Shown: positions 16,870-25,088, counted from the stretch's first letter. The stretch: 64,000 nucleotides of DNA from Haliscomenobacter sp965225875 (GCF_965225875.1 NZ_CBDDBS010000002.1:2108001-2172000); one strand, 5' to 3'. Notes: generated by a model not told the origin, from the letters alone. Made by a program: numbers and translations.

Positions 16870-17177
16870 ATTTTTACTTTAATTGAGCTTTTAAATCCTA
16901 TTGTTGTATAGGTTATTATTTTTTACGAATATAATCATAAGTTTTGTATTGGCAAGCGCTCTGTCAACATTTCACTTTGTGTCCTCCGTGTCCTCTTCTT
17001 TTTCCTTTGTGCCAATAAAAATGCCGCTTTGGTGATTTTTGTGAAGATCCGAGATAAGCATCTGGGGGACAGTTCAACCGCTGCCGCGGTTGCGAACACC
17101 TATCCCGTTCCTTGTCCCCGGACGACCGGGGCTATTCTGAATTTAACCGCTCCGCGGTTAGTTGTAGTGCTTAATAT
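16870..17177. other. 308-bp intergenic region with a GC-rich palindromic repeat
   Basis: 16870-17060 is AT-rich with no clear motif and must hold the promoter of the ABC operon. 17072-17160 carries a repeat of the 'CAACCGCTGCCGCGGTTG' family: TTCAACCGCTGCCGCGGTTG, CCCCGGACGACCGGGGC and TTTAACCGCTCCGCGGTTA. A larger copy lies at 63079-63325. The repeat sits just past the stop of the XRE gene and may also end its transcript. Confidence 0.7.
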
Positions 17178-17501
17178 TTACTTCTTCATCATTTCCTTCA
17201 ATTCCTCAATTCCTTTCAACACCTCCCCCATTTTGCCTTGCAAGTCTTGCAATTCCGCCTTAATCATTTCGATGTCGTCACCACCTGTTGAGCTTTCATT
17301 AAAGTCCAGGTTGTATTCATTTTTCAGCAGGGTCAATAAGCGCAAGAAGGTTTTTTGGTTGGTGCCACGCAGCGCCATGCTGACCATGGTTTGAGTAACC
17401 TCCAGTTTTTGGGCCAGGGTTGTTTGGTCAAGATTAAGGGACTTGAGTGTCTCTTTTACGCGAGTATGAACGGTCAAATCAGCTGGTGCTTTTTTGGGCA
17501 T
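17178..17501 (-). CDS. XRE-like helix-turn-helix regulator with coiled-coil tail
   Basis: 107 aa. Residues ~12-65 form a Cro/CI-type HTH (LNLDQTTLAQKLEVTQTMVSMALRG, with the recognition helix around TQTMVSMAL). Residues ~72-107 form a heptad-rich helix (EMIKAELQDLQGKMGEVLKGIEELKEMM) likely used for dimerisation. A perfect 24-bp palindrome lies 4 nt upstream of its ATG, which suggests direct autorepression by blocking initiation. The divergent gene at 17601 shares the 99-bp promoter region and is the likely co-regulated target. Confidence 0.82.
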   Translation of the reverse strand: MPKKAPADLTVHTRVKETLKSLNLDQTTLAQKLEVTQTMVSMALRGTNQKTFLRLLTLLKNEYNLDFNESSTGGDDIEMIKAELQDLQGKMGEVLKGIEELKEMMKK

Positions 17502-17504
17502 TGA

Positions 17505-17528
17505 AAATATTTTTAGCTAAAAATATTT
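17505..17528. promoter_or_regulatory. 24-bp perfect palindrome, probable XRE operator
   Basis: AAATATTTTTAG followed by its exact reverse complement, 4 nt upstream of the XRE start codon. A related half site TTTTAGTTA recurs at 17541-17549, next to the divergent -7 box. The position, symmetry and dimeric regulator next door suggest an operator controlling both directions. Confidence 0.6.
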
Positions 17529-17547
17529 ACTATTAAATACTTTTAGT

Positions 17548-17555
17548 TATCTTTG
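17548..17555 (+). promoter_or_regulatory. -7 box TATCTTTG upstream of the 17601 gene
   Basis: Exact match to the Bacteroidota -7 consensus TAnnTTTG, 45 nt before the ATG at 17601. The -33 region is only a weak match (ATTT about 19 nt upstream). It overlaps the second half of the putative XRE operator region. Confidence 0.5.
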
Positions 17556-17600
17556 TGTGTCGATAAAAACTTCTTACGCAATTAACAAAATTCCTCAATC

Positions 17601-18035
17601 ATGACCAAAACAAACTTCCACCCCCCACCCTACTTCGTACAAAAAAACGATTTCACGGAACTTTTCACCCTCCTAAATTGTCCACAAAACACCATCCTCA
17701 TGACCAAGAAATATCGGGGCCGCATCCAGGCCCAGGGAAACGGCGTAGAAAAATCGGTTACCTGGAGCCAGGATGAACCCCTTTCGCGGGAGCAAGGCAA
17801 AACCTTGCTCCAACAGCTCAAGGGGCAGCTCAGCGAGAAGGAACACGCCGAGCGGGCCGAGCAGTTTGAGCAGGCCGAGCGCTACATTGCCGGGGCCAAT
17901 GGCATCCCCGCCCCGGAGCGGCGCAGCTTTCAGAACCGCAAAACCAAAGATGTGCGGGTCGACATTGAGGTGCTGGCGGGTCGGGCCTTTATAGCCGTAG
18001 CCTTGTTGGTGGTACTTTATTTTATCTTGAACTAA
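17601..18035 (+). CDS. hypothetical protein with C-terminal membrane anchor
   Basis: 144 aa. The middle is polar and helical (GKTLLQQLKGQLSEKEHAERAEQFEQAERY). The last ~20 residues (AFIAVALLVVLYFILN) form one membrane span ending at the C-terminus, typical of a tail-anchored protein. The family is not recognised. ATG 17601 follows the TATCTTTG box at a good distance. ATG 17700 is an alternative that would remove a proline-rich N-terminus. It is divergent from the XRE gene and shares its operator region. Its stop codon lies in the left terminal repeat of a small MITE-like element. Confidence 0.65.
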   Translation: MTKTNFHPPPYFVQKNDFTELFTLLNCPQNTILMTKKYRGRIQAQGNGVEKSVTWSQDEPLSREQGKTLLQQLKGQLSEKEHAERAEQFEQAERYIAGANGIPAPERRSFQNRKTKDVRVDIEVLAGRAFIAVALLVVLYFILN

Positions 18036-18193
18036 GGAACGATTAAAAAATAATTTAGCGTTTTGCCTTGCTCTTTTTAGCTTACTCTTCCTATCTTTTT
18101 CGTTAAATAGGCCTGCTATTCGCCTCAAAAGATACTCGATTAAGCTCAAAATAGCGGCGTCAAAATCGCCAACTTATTTTTCACTCGTTCCTA
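18033..18193. repeat. MITE-like element with ~20-bp terminal inverted repeats
   Basis: 161 bp bounded by TAAGGAACGATTAAAAAATAA at the left and the complement of TAGGAACGAGTGAAAAATAA at the right (about 17 of 20 positions match). No ORF and no transposase. The stop codon of the preceding gene is inside the left end. It may also serve as a transcript end. Confidence 0.5.
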
Positions 18194-18206
18194 AATTTTT
18201 GCAATC

Positions 18207-18497
18207 ATGGAAGCCAATGTACAACACTGGATCACTTTTTTGAACGGCATCACCCCCGGTTTTGATACCCTCCAACAAGCTTCAGACGGCAATCCACTTC
18301 TGCGCGTGCAGGTAGGCGAGCAGCGGGTGAGCATCATCCAGGAGGCCGAGTCGGATTTTAGTTTTTGGATCGAGCGCTATGAAGCGGCCGATGGGGGCAG
18401 CGGCGATGAATTGGTGGTGGATGCGGGGAACGAGGCGGAGCAGCAGCGGCTGGCGCGGAATGTGGTGGAGGCGTTTTTGAAACGGAGAGGGGTGTAG
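18207..18497 (+). CDS. hypothetical protein, 96 aa
   Basis: Small acidic soluble protein of unknown family. It has an aromatic N-terminal helix (VQHWITFLNGI), a beta-rich middle (LLRVQVGEQRVSIIQEAESDFSFWIERYE) and a C-terminal helix (NEAEQQRLARNVVEAFLKRRG). ATG 18207 is the first start. It lies 171 bp after the membrane-anchored gene on the same strand, with a MITE-like repeat between them, so co-transcription is possible but not clear. High-GC codon use matches the core genome, which argues for a real gene. Confidence 0.65.
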   Translation: MEANVQHWITFLNGITPGFDTLQQASDGNPLLRVQVGEQRVSIIQEAESDFSFWIERYEAADGGSGDELVVDAGNEAEQQRLARNVVEAFLKRRGV

Positions 18498-18993
18498 GGT
18501 AAACGTATTATAAATTGAGTAAGTCAGTTTAATCATTTGGATAGCCCAGAAATCTCAGGCTTCGTATCTCCATGTTTTATCCAAAAATGCATCTTTCCGC
18601 GTTTTCCGCGCTGCTACTATTGTCGCCTGTAGCAACGAGCGTTAAGAAATAATAATGATAATTGTTCACTCTCAATTTAATTCAACCAAAGCGGCATGAT
18701 GGCAACACGGATACCACGGATGCCACGGATTAGAACGGATTTTTTTCCACCTGCGGTGGAAAAGGACGAGCCGAAGGCGAGTCAAAATCCGTTCTAATCC
18801 GTTCTAATCCGTGGCATCCGTGTTGCTATTCATGTCGCTCTACGCCGAAGGCGTCCAAGCGCAAAGCGCGTAATACGTCTTGATCGTCAGGTACGTCGCG
18901 GTGCATAAAACCCAGCAGCGAAGCTACGCAACCAAATCGCCCCAACCCAATCCCCCCAATCACCCGTCTTACTTTCCATAAAAACCAAAGCCA
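18498..18993. other. 496-bp intergenic region with a long hairpin
   Basis: Holds an inverted repeat at 18702-18826: left arm GCAACACGGATACCACGG...GGATTAGAACGG, right arm the complement, and a nested CCACCTGCGGTGG. The flanks (18498-18700, 18827-18993) show no ORF and no repeat I can match. The promoter of the lipoprotein at 18994 must lie in the last 170 bp. Confidence 0.7.
18702..18826. repeat. 125-bp inverted repeat ('CCACGGATTAGAACGG' family)
   Basis: Arms of about 42 nt match almost fully. The unit CGTTCTAATC occurs twice in the right arm. It contains the short palindrome CCACCTGCGGTGG, also present in the 'CACAAAGACA' repeats at 12841 and 26684, so the families share a building block. 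Confidence 0.75.
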
Positions 18994-19389
18994 ATGAACA
19001 AGCGCAGCATGATCCTCCTAATGGCTATATTCCTAATGTTGGGATGCCAAAAAGAAAAGGAAACAGAAACAGCAGTCCCCACTGAAGGCATCCTCATCCG
19101 CATCGAGAACAACAGCAAGTATACCTTCAAGGACATCAAAGTCGTCATTGATGAGGAAAAGCTTTACGGGACCTTGTCTCCGCGAGAAAAGTCCAATTAT
19201 CAGGCCTTCTCAATGGCTTATCGCTACGCCTACATTGAGTTAAAAATCAGGAACAAACTTTACGTCCTGCAGCCCATTGATTATTTTGGCGAAGAGAAAT
19301 TGAAGGAAGGCAAATACACCTATCAGCTGAACGTTGAAGATACTTCCAGTCAGAACGGGCGATTGGATTTGACGTTTAAAAAGGATTGA
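18994..19389 (+). CDS. small lipoprotein, 131 aa
   Basis: Signal peptide with lipobox FLMLGC (Cys18), then a charged linker (EKEKETETAVPTE) and a compact, probably beta-sandwich domain (IRIENNSKYTFKDIKVVI, YGTLSPREKSNYQAF, YAYIELKI). The family is not recognised. It should be anchored in the inner or outer membrane facing the periplasm. The gene stands alone between two repeat-rich regions. The start and lipobox are unambiguous. Confidence 0.8.
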   Translation: MNKRSMILLMAIFLMLGCQKEKETETAVPTEGILIRIENNSKYTFKDIKVVIDEEKLYGTLSPREKSNYQAFSMAYRYAYIELKIRNKLYVLQPIDYFGEEKLKEGKYTYQLNVEDTSSQNGRLDLTFKKD

Positions 19390-19699
19390 TTGGATTTTTA
19401 GGCGCTGGTGTTTGAATTGCCTCTAGCTGATGAGGTTTTTAAAATAAAGCGTTCCTAAATGAGCCAGAAATTGAGAAAAACTGGCAACTAAAAAAGATCG
19501 TTTATTTCCAAAAAATTCATCAGCCAGGGACTAGTCAAGGCGCATCAATTCAAGGTTCTATAGATCAGACAATTTAAAACCTCCAGGCTTCAGCCTGCAA
19601 GGCGATTGAATAGCCCCAGGCTTCAGCTTGGGGACTATGGCAATCGCTCTCTTGCGGGCTTTAGCCCAACTCTTTAAACACCTTATGAATATTGGGCTA
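19390..19699. other. 310-bp repeat-filled region left of the IS
   Basis: Made of MITE copy A (19426-19525) followed by REP-like segments CCTCCAGGCTTCAGCCTG and CCCCAGGCTTCAGCTTGGGG, then GCGGGCTTTAGCCCAA, reaching the left end of the IS630-like element. The part from 19526 is matched in reverse by 25242-25474. Confidence 0.75.
19426..19525. repeat. IS630-related MITE, copy A
   Basis: 100 bp with ends GCTGATGAGGTTTTT and ...AAAAATTCATCAGC, an inverted terminal repeat that shares TGAAGTTTT with the IS at 19700. The inside (GCGTTCCTAAATGAG...AGAAATTGAG) is nearly the same as copies B and C. There is no ORF. Confidence 0.85.
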
Positions 19700-19711
19700 A
19701 TGAAGTTTTCT

Positions 19712-20611
19712 TTAAAAAGCGTTCTTTGACATATTGGAACTAACATCAGCGAAAGGGCGATAAAAAGGCGACTGTAAAGCCCTTAGGCCCACATATTGAA
19801 GCAAAGGCTGGTTTTGATGACCAGGTTGTGCAAACCATTGTTCGACTTTAATTTTCAATGCATCCCATTGATCGACCAGGCGATGATTGTGCAAAAGATC
19901 TTGCTTGAGCCATCGCCACATTTTTTCAATGGGATTGAGCCAAGAAGCATAAGTGGGCAAAAACAACAATTGAACGGGTAAATTTTTACCCTTGAACTTT
20001 GCTTTAGGCTTGAGATGTTGCCATGATTTGGGTAAAATTATGGGGAATGGAGATTGCTGAGGAGCTAAAGCAGCAAGGACGTCGGGGTGAAAATGAACCG
20101 GCCAATTATCCAGGATGACCCAAATGGTTTTTTGAGGATGCTTCAGGGTGAGTTCCTCAAAAAATTGAATGATGGTGGGTACCTTGATTTTATGACGAAT
20201 CAAATAGTGGGTTTGGCCCGTTAGTCCATTTAAAGCGCCACAGATTCTGAACGTTTTATTGGAATAATGACCTAATCTACACAAGGGTTGCTTTTGCGAA
20301 GCTGGACTCCAGTCATAGCCAATCGTGGGCTGGAGATATACGGTGAGCTGATCCAAGAAATAAATTTCCTGCTCTCCACGATTATGGCTTCGGATTTGCT
20401 GTAGCAGGTACTCTACTTTGGCCTGATAAGCTGGATCAGGGCTATGTACATATTGGCGTGCTCGTAAATGGCGAACCCCAATTTTTTTGAGTACTTGCCA
20501 CACTCCACCCAGGGAGTAGTCCTTAAATGCCTCGATCTTTTCCCTCAATGCCTTTAGCGTCCACCGACTTTGATCTAAACCAAAGTTAGTTGGACTTTGA
20601 CCTACCACCAA
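19712..20611 (-). CDS. IS630-family transposase, catalytic part (orfB)
   Basis: About 299 aa, the DDE catalytic domain of IS630-type (Tc1/mariner superfamily) transposases. Acidic residues appear in YFLDQLTVYLQP, VILDNWPVHFH and WLNPIEKMWRWLKQ. It starts with the linker FGLDQSRWTL that normally follows the N-terminal HTH in one protein. The apparent start is TTG, and upstream codons in this frame remain open, so it is most likely made by +1 frameshift from orfA near the C-run at 20625-20640. It could instead be a disabled gene with a one-base indel. Confidence 0.85.
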   Translation of the reverse strand: MVVGQSPTNFGLDQSRWTLKALREKIEAFKDYSLGGVWQVLKKIGVRHLRARQYVHSPDPAYQAKVEYLLQQIRSHNRGEQEIYFLDQLTVYLQPTIGYDWSPASQKQPLCRLGHYSNKTFRICGALNGLTGQTHYLIRHKIKVPTIIQFFEELTLKHPQKTIWVILDNWPVHFHPDVLAALAPQQSPFPIILPKSWQHLKPKAKFKGKNLPVQLLFLPTYASWLNPIEKMWRWLKQDLLHNHRLVDQWDALKIKVEQWFAQPGHQNQPLLQYVGLRALQSPFYRPFADVSSNMSKNAF

Positions 20612-20612
20612 C

Positions 20613-20912
20613 TCAACCTGGGTTTGTAGTTGTGGGGGGCTTAGAGGGGGAAAACCCAGGCTTACGACCGCGGCCTGCCTTTTGTTCTAAGCCTTTGATG
20701 CCTCCTGCTTTGTAGCGAACCACCCAGTCATAGACCGTGTTCTTGCGCCGACGTCGCAGTAAGCCTTTGTTTGCAACTTCGTTGCCAAAGGAACCAGACG
20801 CAATTTGTAAAATGGCACTCGCTCGCTCTCGAAGATAGGGCTTGGGTGAACGTTTCAAGAGGCCTTCCAAGGCTTCTTTTTCCCCTTCGCTCAAGGTTAG
20901 ATAGATTCTCAT
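20613..20912 (-). CDS. IS630-family transposase, DNA-binding part (orfA)
   Basis: 99 aa. N-terminal HTH region of an IS630 transposase: LSEGEKEALEGLLKRS, then KNTVYDWVVRYKAGGIKGLE and the linker GRGRKPG. It ends in PPTTTNPG just past a C6 run (complement of GGGGGG at about 20634-20639). Continuing in the +1 frame from there gives PPQLQTQVELVVGQSP and runs straight into orfB. The ATG at 20912 lies 14 bp inside the right terminal repeat's inner edge. Confidence 0.85.
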   Translation of the reverse strand: MRIYLTLSEGEKEALEGLLKRSPKPYLRERASAILQIASGSFGNEVANKGLLRRRRKNTVYDWVVRYKAGGIKGLEQKAGRGRKPGFSPSKPPTTTNPG

Positions 20913-20976
20913 CTCTCCTCTTTTTGATGCTAAGTTACCAATATTTCAAAGATCGTTTTTTACGAAAAACTTCATA

Positions 20977-21075
20977 AGCCCAGATCGGGGGGCATTACGC
21001 CAACCCCAGGCTAAAGCCAGGGGCTATTCAATCATTATTCAGGCTAAAGCCTGGAGGTTTTCGGTTATCTTCCAG
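20977..21075. repeat. right half of the IS-interrupted repeat block
   Basis: Contains GCCCAGATCGGGG, CCCCAGGCTAAAGCCAGGGG and CAGGCTAAAGCCTGGAGG, palindromes of the 'CAGGCTGAAGCCTGG' family. It matches 25242-25345 in reverse. Together with 19526-19697 it forms the target block split by the IS. Confidence 0.8.
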
Positions 21076-21175
21076 GCTGATGAAGTTTTTAAAAGAAAGC
21101 GTTCCTAAATGAGTCAGAAATTGAGAAAAGCGGGCAGCTACAAAAGATCGTTTATTCCCAAAAATTTCATCAGCC
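21076..21175. repeat. IS630-related MITE, copy B
   Basis: 100 bp, ends GCTGATGAAGTTTTT and ...AATTTCATCAGC, with an interior nearly identical to copies A and C. It lies 100 bp to the right of the IS in the same orientation as copy A. Confidence 0.85.
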
Positions 21176-21263
21176 CGATCAAGAGGGCGTCTCCATGACC
21201 CAGAGGGGCTATTCATGTCCTCCGAGCACAATGTCCATTAGTGTATAAACTTTTATAAGTGAT

Positions 21264-21887
21264 CTAGCGCAGCATCAAGTCCCGCAGCAGCGCCACCGCT
21301 GTCGTCCTACTGTTCACATCCAGTTTAAAATAGGCATTGTTGATGTGTTTTTTCAAGGTATTCATGGCGATGTACAAGTCATCGGCGATTTGTTGGTTGG
21401 TTTTGCCTGCGTAGAGTAGGCGTACTACGTCAAACTCCCGCTCGGTCAAGGGGGCCAGCAGGTGTCCATTGAGTTTGTCCAAAACCAGCTCGGGTACGTG
21501 GCGATTGGCCTGGGTGGCGTGATTGGCCAGGGCAATTTCGATGGTGGCGTAGAGGGTTTGTTCATTGAAGGGTTTGACGATGAAGCCCGCGGGGCTGGTC
21601 TTTTTAGCGCGCTCCAGGGTTTCTTTATCCGAGTAGGAAGTGAGGAAAACGAAGGGGATGAACAAGGTTTTGTTGATGTGTTCCGCCAATTCAATGCCAT
21701 CGCGTTCACTCTCCAGGTTGATGTCCAGGATGGCAAAGTCCGGCGGCTGGCGGCGCAATTGAAACAGGGCCTCTTCGGGGTCGTGAGCAATGGCCGACAC
21801 CTCAAAGTTGTTGTTGCGCAGGTACATCGCAATATTCCGGGCAATCAGGGGTTCATCTTCAACGATCAGGACTTTGATGGCGGTCAT
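21264..21887 (-). CDS. response regulator, NarL/LuxR type
   Basis: 207 aa. Receiver domain at residues 1-125, with acidic pocket D11/E12, phosphoacceptor D55 (FAILDINL), a T/S in FLTSYSD and Lys in VKPF. C-terminal LuxR/GerE-type HTH at ~143-205 (LTEREFDVVRLLYAGKTNQQIADDLYIAMNTLKKHINNAYFKL). It should bind DNA when phosphorylated by the TPR histidine kinase encoded 41 bp upstream in the same direction. The pair is most likely an operon. Target genes are unknown. Confidence 0.94.
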   Translation of the reverse strand: MTAIKVLIVEDEPLIARNIAMYLRNNNFEVSAIAHDPEEALFQLRRQPPDFAILDINLESERDGIELAEHINKTLFIPFVFLTSYSDKETLERAKKTSPAGFIVKPFNEQTLYATIEIALANHATQANRHVPELVLDKLNGHLLAPLTEREFDVVRLLYAGKTNQQIADDLYIAMNTLKKHINNAYFKLDVNSRTTAVALLRDLMLR

Positions 21888-21928
21888 GGCTTAGAGCTTG
21901 TTTAAGTAACGCAGAAACCTGCGTCATA

Positions 21929-23887
21929 CTAAGTGGTGGTTTTGAACTTGGTAATGAGCAATTGTACATCGGTTCCCGGGTTGCCATTGATGTTCAGGCG
22001 GGCGCGCAATTTTTGGGCCATGGCCTGGATGACTTCGTAGCCAAAAGAGCTGGTGTTTTCGGGGTCAAAATCGGGCGGCACTCCTACCCCATCGTCTTTG
22101 ACCTGCAACAACAATTCCTGGTTGTTTTTTTTCAAAACCACCCAAATAGAGCCATGCTCCCGATTTTTAAACGCGTATTTCAAAGCATTGCTGATCAACT
22201 CGTTCAGGATCATGCCCAGGGGGATGGCGGTATCGGTATGCAATTGGAGCGGCTCGATCTGGGTGTGCAACTGGATTTTATCCGCATTGATGTTGTAGGT
22301 TTTGAATAAGTGATCGGAGAGGATCTGGATGTACTCGTTCATGTTGACGCTGTTCACCGCCTCATCGCGGTACAGGTTTTGGTGGATAAAAGCCATCGCC
22401 TGCACCCGCAGGATCGCCTCCTTGATCACCCCTTTGGCGCTGCTGTCCTGGAGGGTTTGCGACTGCAAATCCAGCATACTGGAAATGACTTGCAGGTTGT
22501 TTTTCACCCGGTGGTGGATCTCGCGGTTCAATACCGCCAGTTCCGCCGACTGCTTCTGGATGATGGAGTTGTTTTTGTGTTGCTTGCGGTATTGCAGGTA
22601 AATCACGCCGCCCAGCAAGATCATGGCACTGAGCCCCAGGAAGAGGAAGTTGCGGTTGCGCCGCTCGTCGTTGAGCAATTTTTGCTTCAGGGTATTTTCT
22701 CTACTCAGTGATTGGCTGAGTTCTTTTTCTTTGAAGAGTTGAATTTCGCGGAGTTGCGACTGGTTTTCGAGCGCCGCAAAGAGCCGTTTTTGGGCAAGCA
22801 AGGACGAGTCCATCAGGATACTTTCGCGCAAGAGGGCCAAACGCGACTGTTTTTCCCGGCTCAACTGGCTTTCTTTCAGTCGGTTGCTCAGGTTCAGGGA
22901 TTCAATTTCTTTTTCCCGCAGGGCTGCCCCTGCTGCCTCCCGGATTTCGGCACTAATGCGTTCAATGTTTTCGGTGCGGAACACGTCCTTGTAGCGATCC
23001 ATCCAGAGCATGGCGTCGAAGGCGGCGGCATAATCCCCATTGTTTTTGTGGATTTCGGCGATTTGGCTTAAAGCTTCAATGGCGAGTTCCGGGGCTTGGG
23101 TTGCCTGCATCATGGTTTTTGCCGAATCGATATAGGCCCTGGCGCAGGTTTTATCCTTTTTGGCCAGGCATAAATTGGCCATTGCCGAATACAGTTTGAT
23201 GGAACTGCTGGGGTTGTTTTGTTTGCTCACCAGGGCTGCGGCTTTTTTTAAGGCCGCTTCAGCTTGGTCGATGTTGCCCAAAAAGGTCAAAATCACCCCA
23301 TCCTGAATGGCGGTGTTGGTTTCCGCCAGCCAATCTTTCCCGGCCAGTTTTTGCGCCTCCCGGTTGTGCGACAAGGCCAACTCGTAGTTTTTATCCGAAA
23401 AATGCAGTTTGGACAGCATCACATGGCATTGCAACATGCCCTTCGTATCATTCAGTCGCTCTTTGACCGCGAGGGCCCGGGTGTAGTTCGTGATGGCTTG
23501 GGCGGAATAGCCAAAATTGACGTTGATGTTGGCCAAACTTTCGAGGCAATCGCCCACGAGGTCGTTTTGCCCGGTTTTGCGCAAAAGGGTGATGGCATCG
23601 CGGTAATGTTCTGCCGATTGACGGAAGTAGCTGCGGGCAGCGTACAGGTCGCCAATTTGTTTGAGCAAACGCCCCAGGCGGTATTCATCGTTCTGTTGTT
23701 CCAGTAGGGGTTTGGCCTGGTCAAAACTTTTTAAGGCATTGACGTAATCCCGCTTTTGCACAAAAGCCTGCCCGGCTTCGATCAAACTGGCTGCCCGATC
23801 CGCTGGTGGTGCTGTGTTTGAGTTGACTTGAGCAAAGGCCAAATCAAACTGGATGAAGCAATAAAAACAGAGCAGGATTCGCCACAT
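21929..23887 (-). CDS. TPR-containing sensor histidine kinase (HisKA_2 type)
   Basis: 652 aa. It has a signal peptide (LLCFYCFIQFDLAFAQ), then a periplasmic TPR array at ~25-310 (units such as YRLGRLLKQIGDLYAARSYFRQSAEHY), then a coiled coil at ~310-400 and a membrane span at ~402-422 (FLFLGLSAMILLGGVIYLQY). The cytoplasmic kinase follows: H459 in HHRVKNNLQVISSMLDLQ (HisKA_2/HWE-like dimerisation box) and an HATPase domain with N-box ELISNALKYAFK and G-box DDGVGVP. This TPR-kinase layout is common in Bacteroidota. It phosphorylates the adjacent LuxR-type regulator. Confidence 0.93.
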   Translation of the reverse strand: MWRILLCFYCFIQFDLAFAQVNSNTAPPADRAASLIEAGQAFVQKRDYVNALKSFDQAKPLLEQQNDEYRLGRLLKQIGDLYAARSYFRQSAEHYRDAITLLRKTGQNDLVGDCLESLANINVNFGYSAQAITNYTRALAVKERLNDTKGMLQCHVMLSKLHFSDKNYELALSHNREAQKLAGKDWLAETNTAIQDGVILTFLGNIDQAEAALKKAAALVSKQNNPSSSIKLYSAMANLCLAKKDKTCARAYIDSAKTMMQATQAPELAIEALSQIAEIHKNNGDYAAAFDAMLWMDRYKDVFRTENIERISAEIREAAGAALREKEIESLNLSNRLKESQLSREKQSRLALLRESILMDSSLLAQKRLFAALENQSQLREIQLFKEKELSQSLSRENTLKQKLLNDERRNRNFLFLGLSAMILLGGVIYLQYRKQHKNNSIIQKQSAELAVLNREIHHRVKNNLQVISSMLDLQSQTLQDSSAKGVIKEAILRVQAMAFIHQNLYRDEAVNSVNMNEYIQILSDHLFKTYNINADKIQLHTQIEPLQLHTDTAIPLGMILNELISNALKYAFKNREHGSIWVVLKKNNQELLLQVKDDGVGVPPDFDPENTSSFGYEVIQAMAQKLRARLNINGNPGTDVQLLITKFKTTT

Positions 23888-24110
23888 AGTGCAGGTTTGT
23901 GTTTGAGTACAAAATTATCAGGATTAGCGGCTTGTGGGCTGGTACTTAGGGGTTATTTTAACATTGCCATGGTGCCTGGGTTTATTGGTACCTGTTTTGA
24001 TTCAATTGGTCTATTGATTGGCGCGAACTGTACGTTTTTTGGCGCAAAAAGCCACCTCGGCTTTGGTTCACGTGTCTGAACTTTGTAGTACAAATTCACC
24101 TGACCGTATT

Positions 24111-25088
24111 ATGAAAAAAACACTTAAAATCCTTGCTTACACTGTAGGCACCCTGGCCTTGTTGCTTGTACTCGTGCTGGGTTATTTTCACTTCAAAGGG
24201 ATTCCGAACTACAAGTACGATCCACCGGCCGAAATCGTAAACCTGAAAGTACCCCGCGATAGCGCCCATGTTGCGCGTGGCAGGGTGATTGGGGCCATGC
24301 AATGTGTGGAATGCCATGCCAACGCTGAGGGAAAAATGACCGGTAAACCCATTTCGGATTTACCACCGATGTTTGGCAAAATCCACAGTCTGAACATTAC
24401 CCAGGACAAGAAGTACGGCATTGGCAACTGGACCGATGGCGAATTGTACTACTTTTTGCGCACCGGGATTCACAAAGATGGCCGTTGGTCGCCACCTTTT
24501 ATGCCCAAGTATTCTCTCCTGGCGGATGATGACATCTACTCGGTGATCGCCTGGTTGCGTTCGGATGATCCACGCCTGGCACCAGACATCCACGAGGCAG
24601 CACCGAACCGTTTTAACCTGGTGGTGAAAATTTTGGCGAATACCTTATTCACCGCCCCACCAATGCCAGCAAAACCTATTTTGATGCCCGACACCTCCCA
24701 ACATGTTGAGCTGGGCAAATACGTAGCCAACGCAGTGGGCGATTGTTATTCCTGCCATTCCGGGGATATTTTAAAAGTCGACATGTTGGTGCCGGAAAAA
24801 AGTTTTGGCTTTTACGGCGGAGGTATTCCCTTGCGGAACCCGGAAGGAGAAACCGTTTTTTCAGCCAACCTGACCATGGACAAAGAAACGGGTATCGGCA
24901 ACTGGACCGAACAGGATTTTATTGAAGCGGTGCGTTTTGGAAAAAATCCACGCGGTGGTACTTTGTCCCGTCCCATGGGCCCCCGTCCGATGTTGTCGGA
25001 TGCAGAAATAAAGGCCATTTTTGCTTACCTGAAAACGGTTCCAGTGATCAAAAACCCGATACAGCGTTATCGGGCTAGTGTGCAGTAG
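24111..25088 (+). CDS. membrane-anchored dihaem cytochrome c
   Basis: 325 aa, counted from ATG 24111, which gives a sensible N-terminal anchor (TLKILAYTVGTLALLLVLVLGYF). Two c-type haem sites are present, C65-V-E-C-H69 and C212-Y-S-C-H216, each followed by the usual ~100-residue cytochrome c fold with Met-containing segments (DLPPMFGKIH; LSRPMGPRPM). The tandem layout matches dihaem cytochromes that pass electrons to dehydrogenases or oxidases at the periplasmic face. No dehydrogenase partner lies next to it. The open frame extends 93 nt upstream, but the extension lacks any signal-like character. Confidence 0.92.
   Translation: MKKTLKILAYTVGTLALLLVLVLGYFHFKGIPNYKYDPPAEIVNLKVPRDSAHVARGRVIGAMQCVECHANAEGKMTGKPISDLPPMFGKIHSLNITQDKKYGIGNWTDGELYYFLRTGIHKDGRWSPPFMPKYSLLADDDIYSVIAWLRSDDPRLAPDIHEAAPNRFNLVVKILANTLFTAPPMPAKPILMPDTSQHVELGKYVANAVGDCYSCHSGDILKVDMLVPEKSFGFYGGGIPLRNPEGETVFSANLTMDKETGIGNWTEQDFIEAVRFGKNPRGGTLSRPMGPRPMLSDAEIKAIFAYLKTVPVIKNPIQRYRASVQ

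Larger units (their letters stand above)
19700..20974 (-). mobile_element. IS630-family insertion sequence, ~1.28 kb
   Basis: Bounded by imperfect inverted repeats of about 45-50 nt. The left end reads ATGAAGTTTTCTTT...GTTCTTTGACATATTGG and the right end (complement) TGAAGTTTTTCGT...GATCTTTGAAATATTGG. Each end abuts TA (19698-19699 and 20975-20976), as expected for the TA duplication of IS630/Tc1-mariner elements. It carries a two-frame DDE transposase on the minus strand. The inverted, IS-free copy of the target block at 25242-25474 reads GGGCTAAAGCCC at the matching place, supporting the boundaries. Confidence 0.88.

Noticed and set aside
17673..18149. 158-codon minus-strand ORF opposite the membrane-anchored gene
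   Set aside because: The plus-strand frame has a good promoter box, a normal start and a C-terminal anchor. The minus frame lacks these and reads through the MITE-like element.
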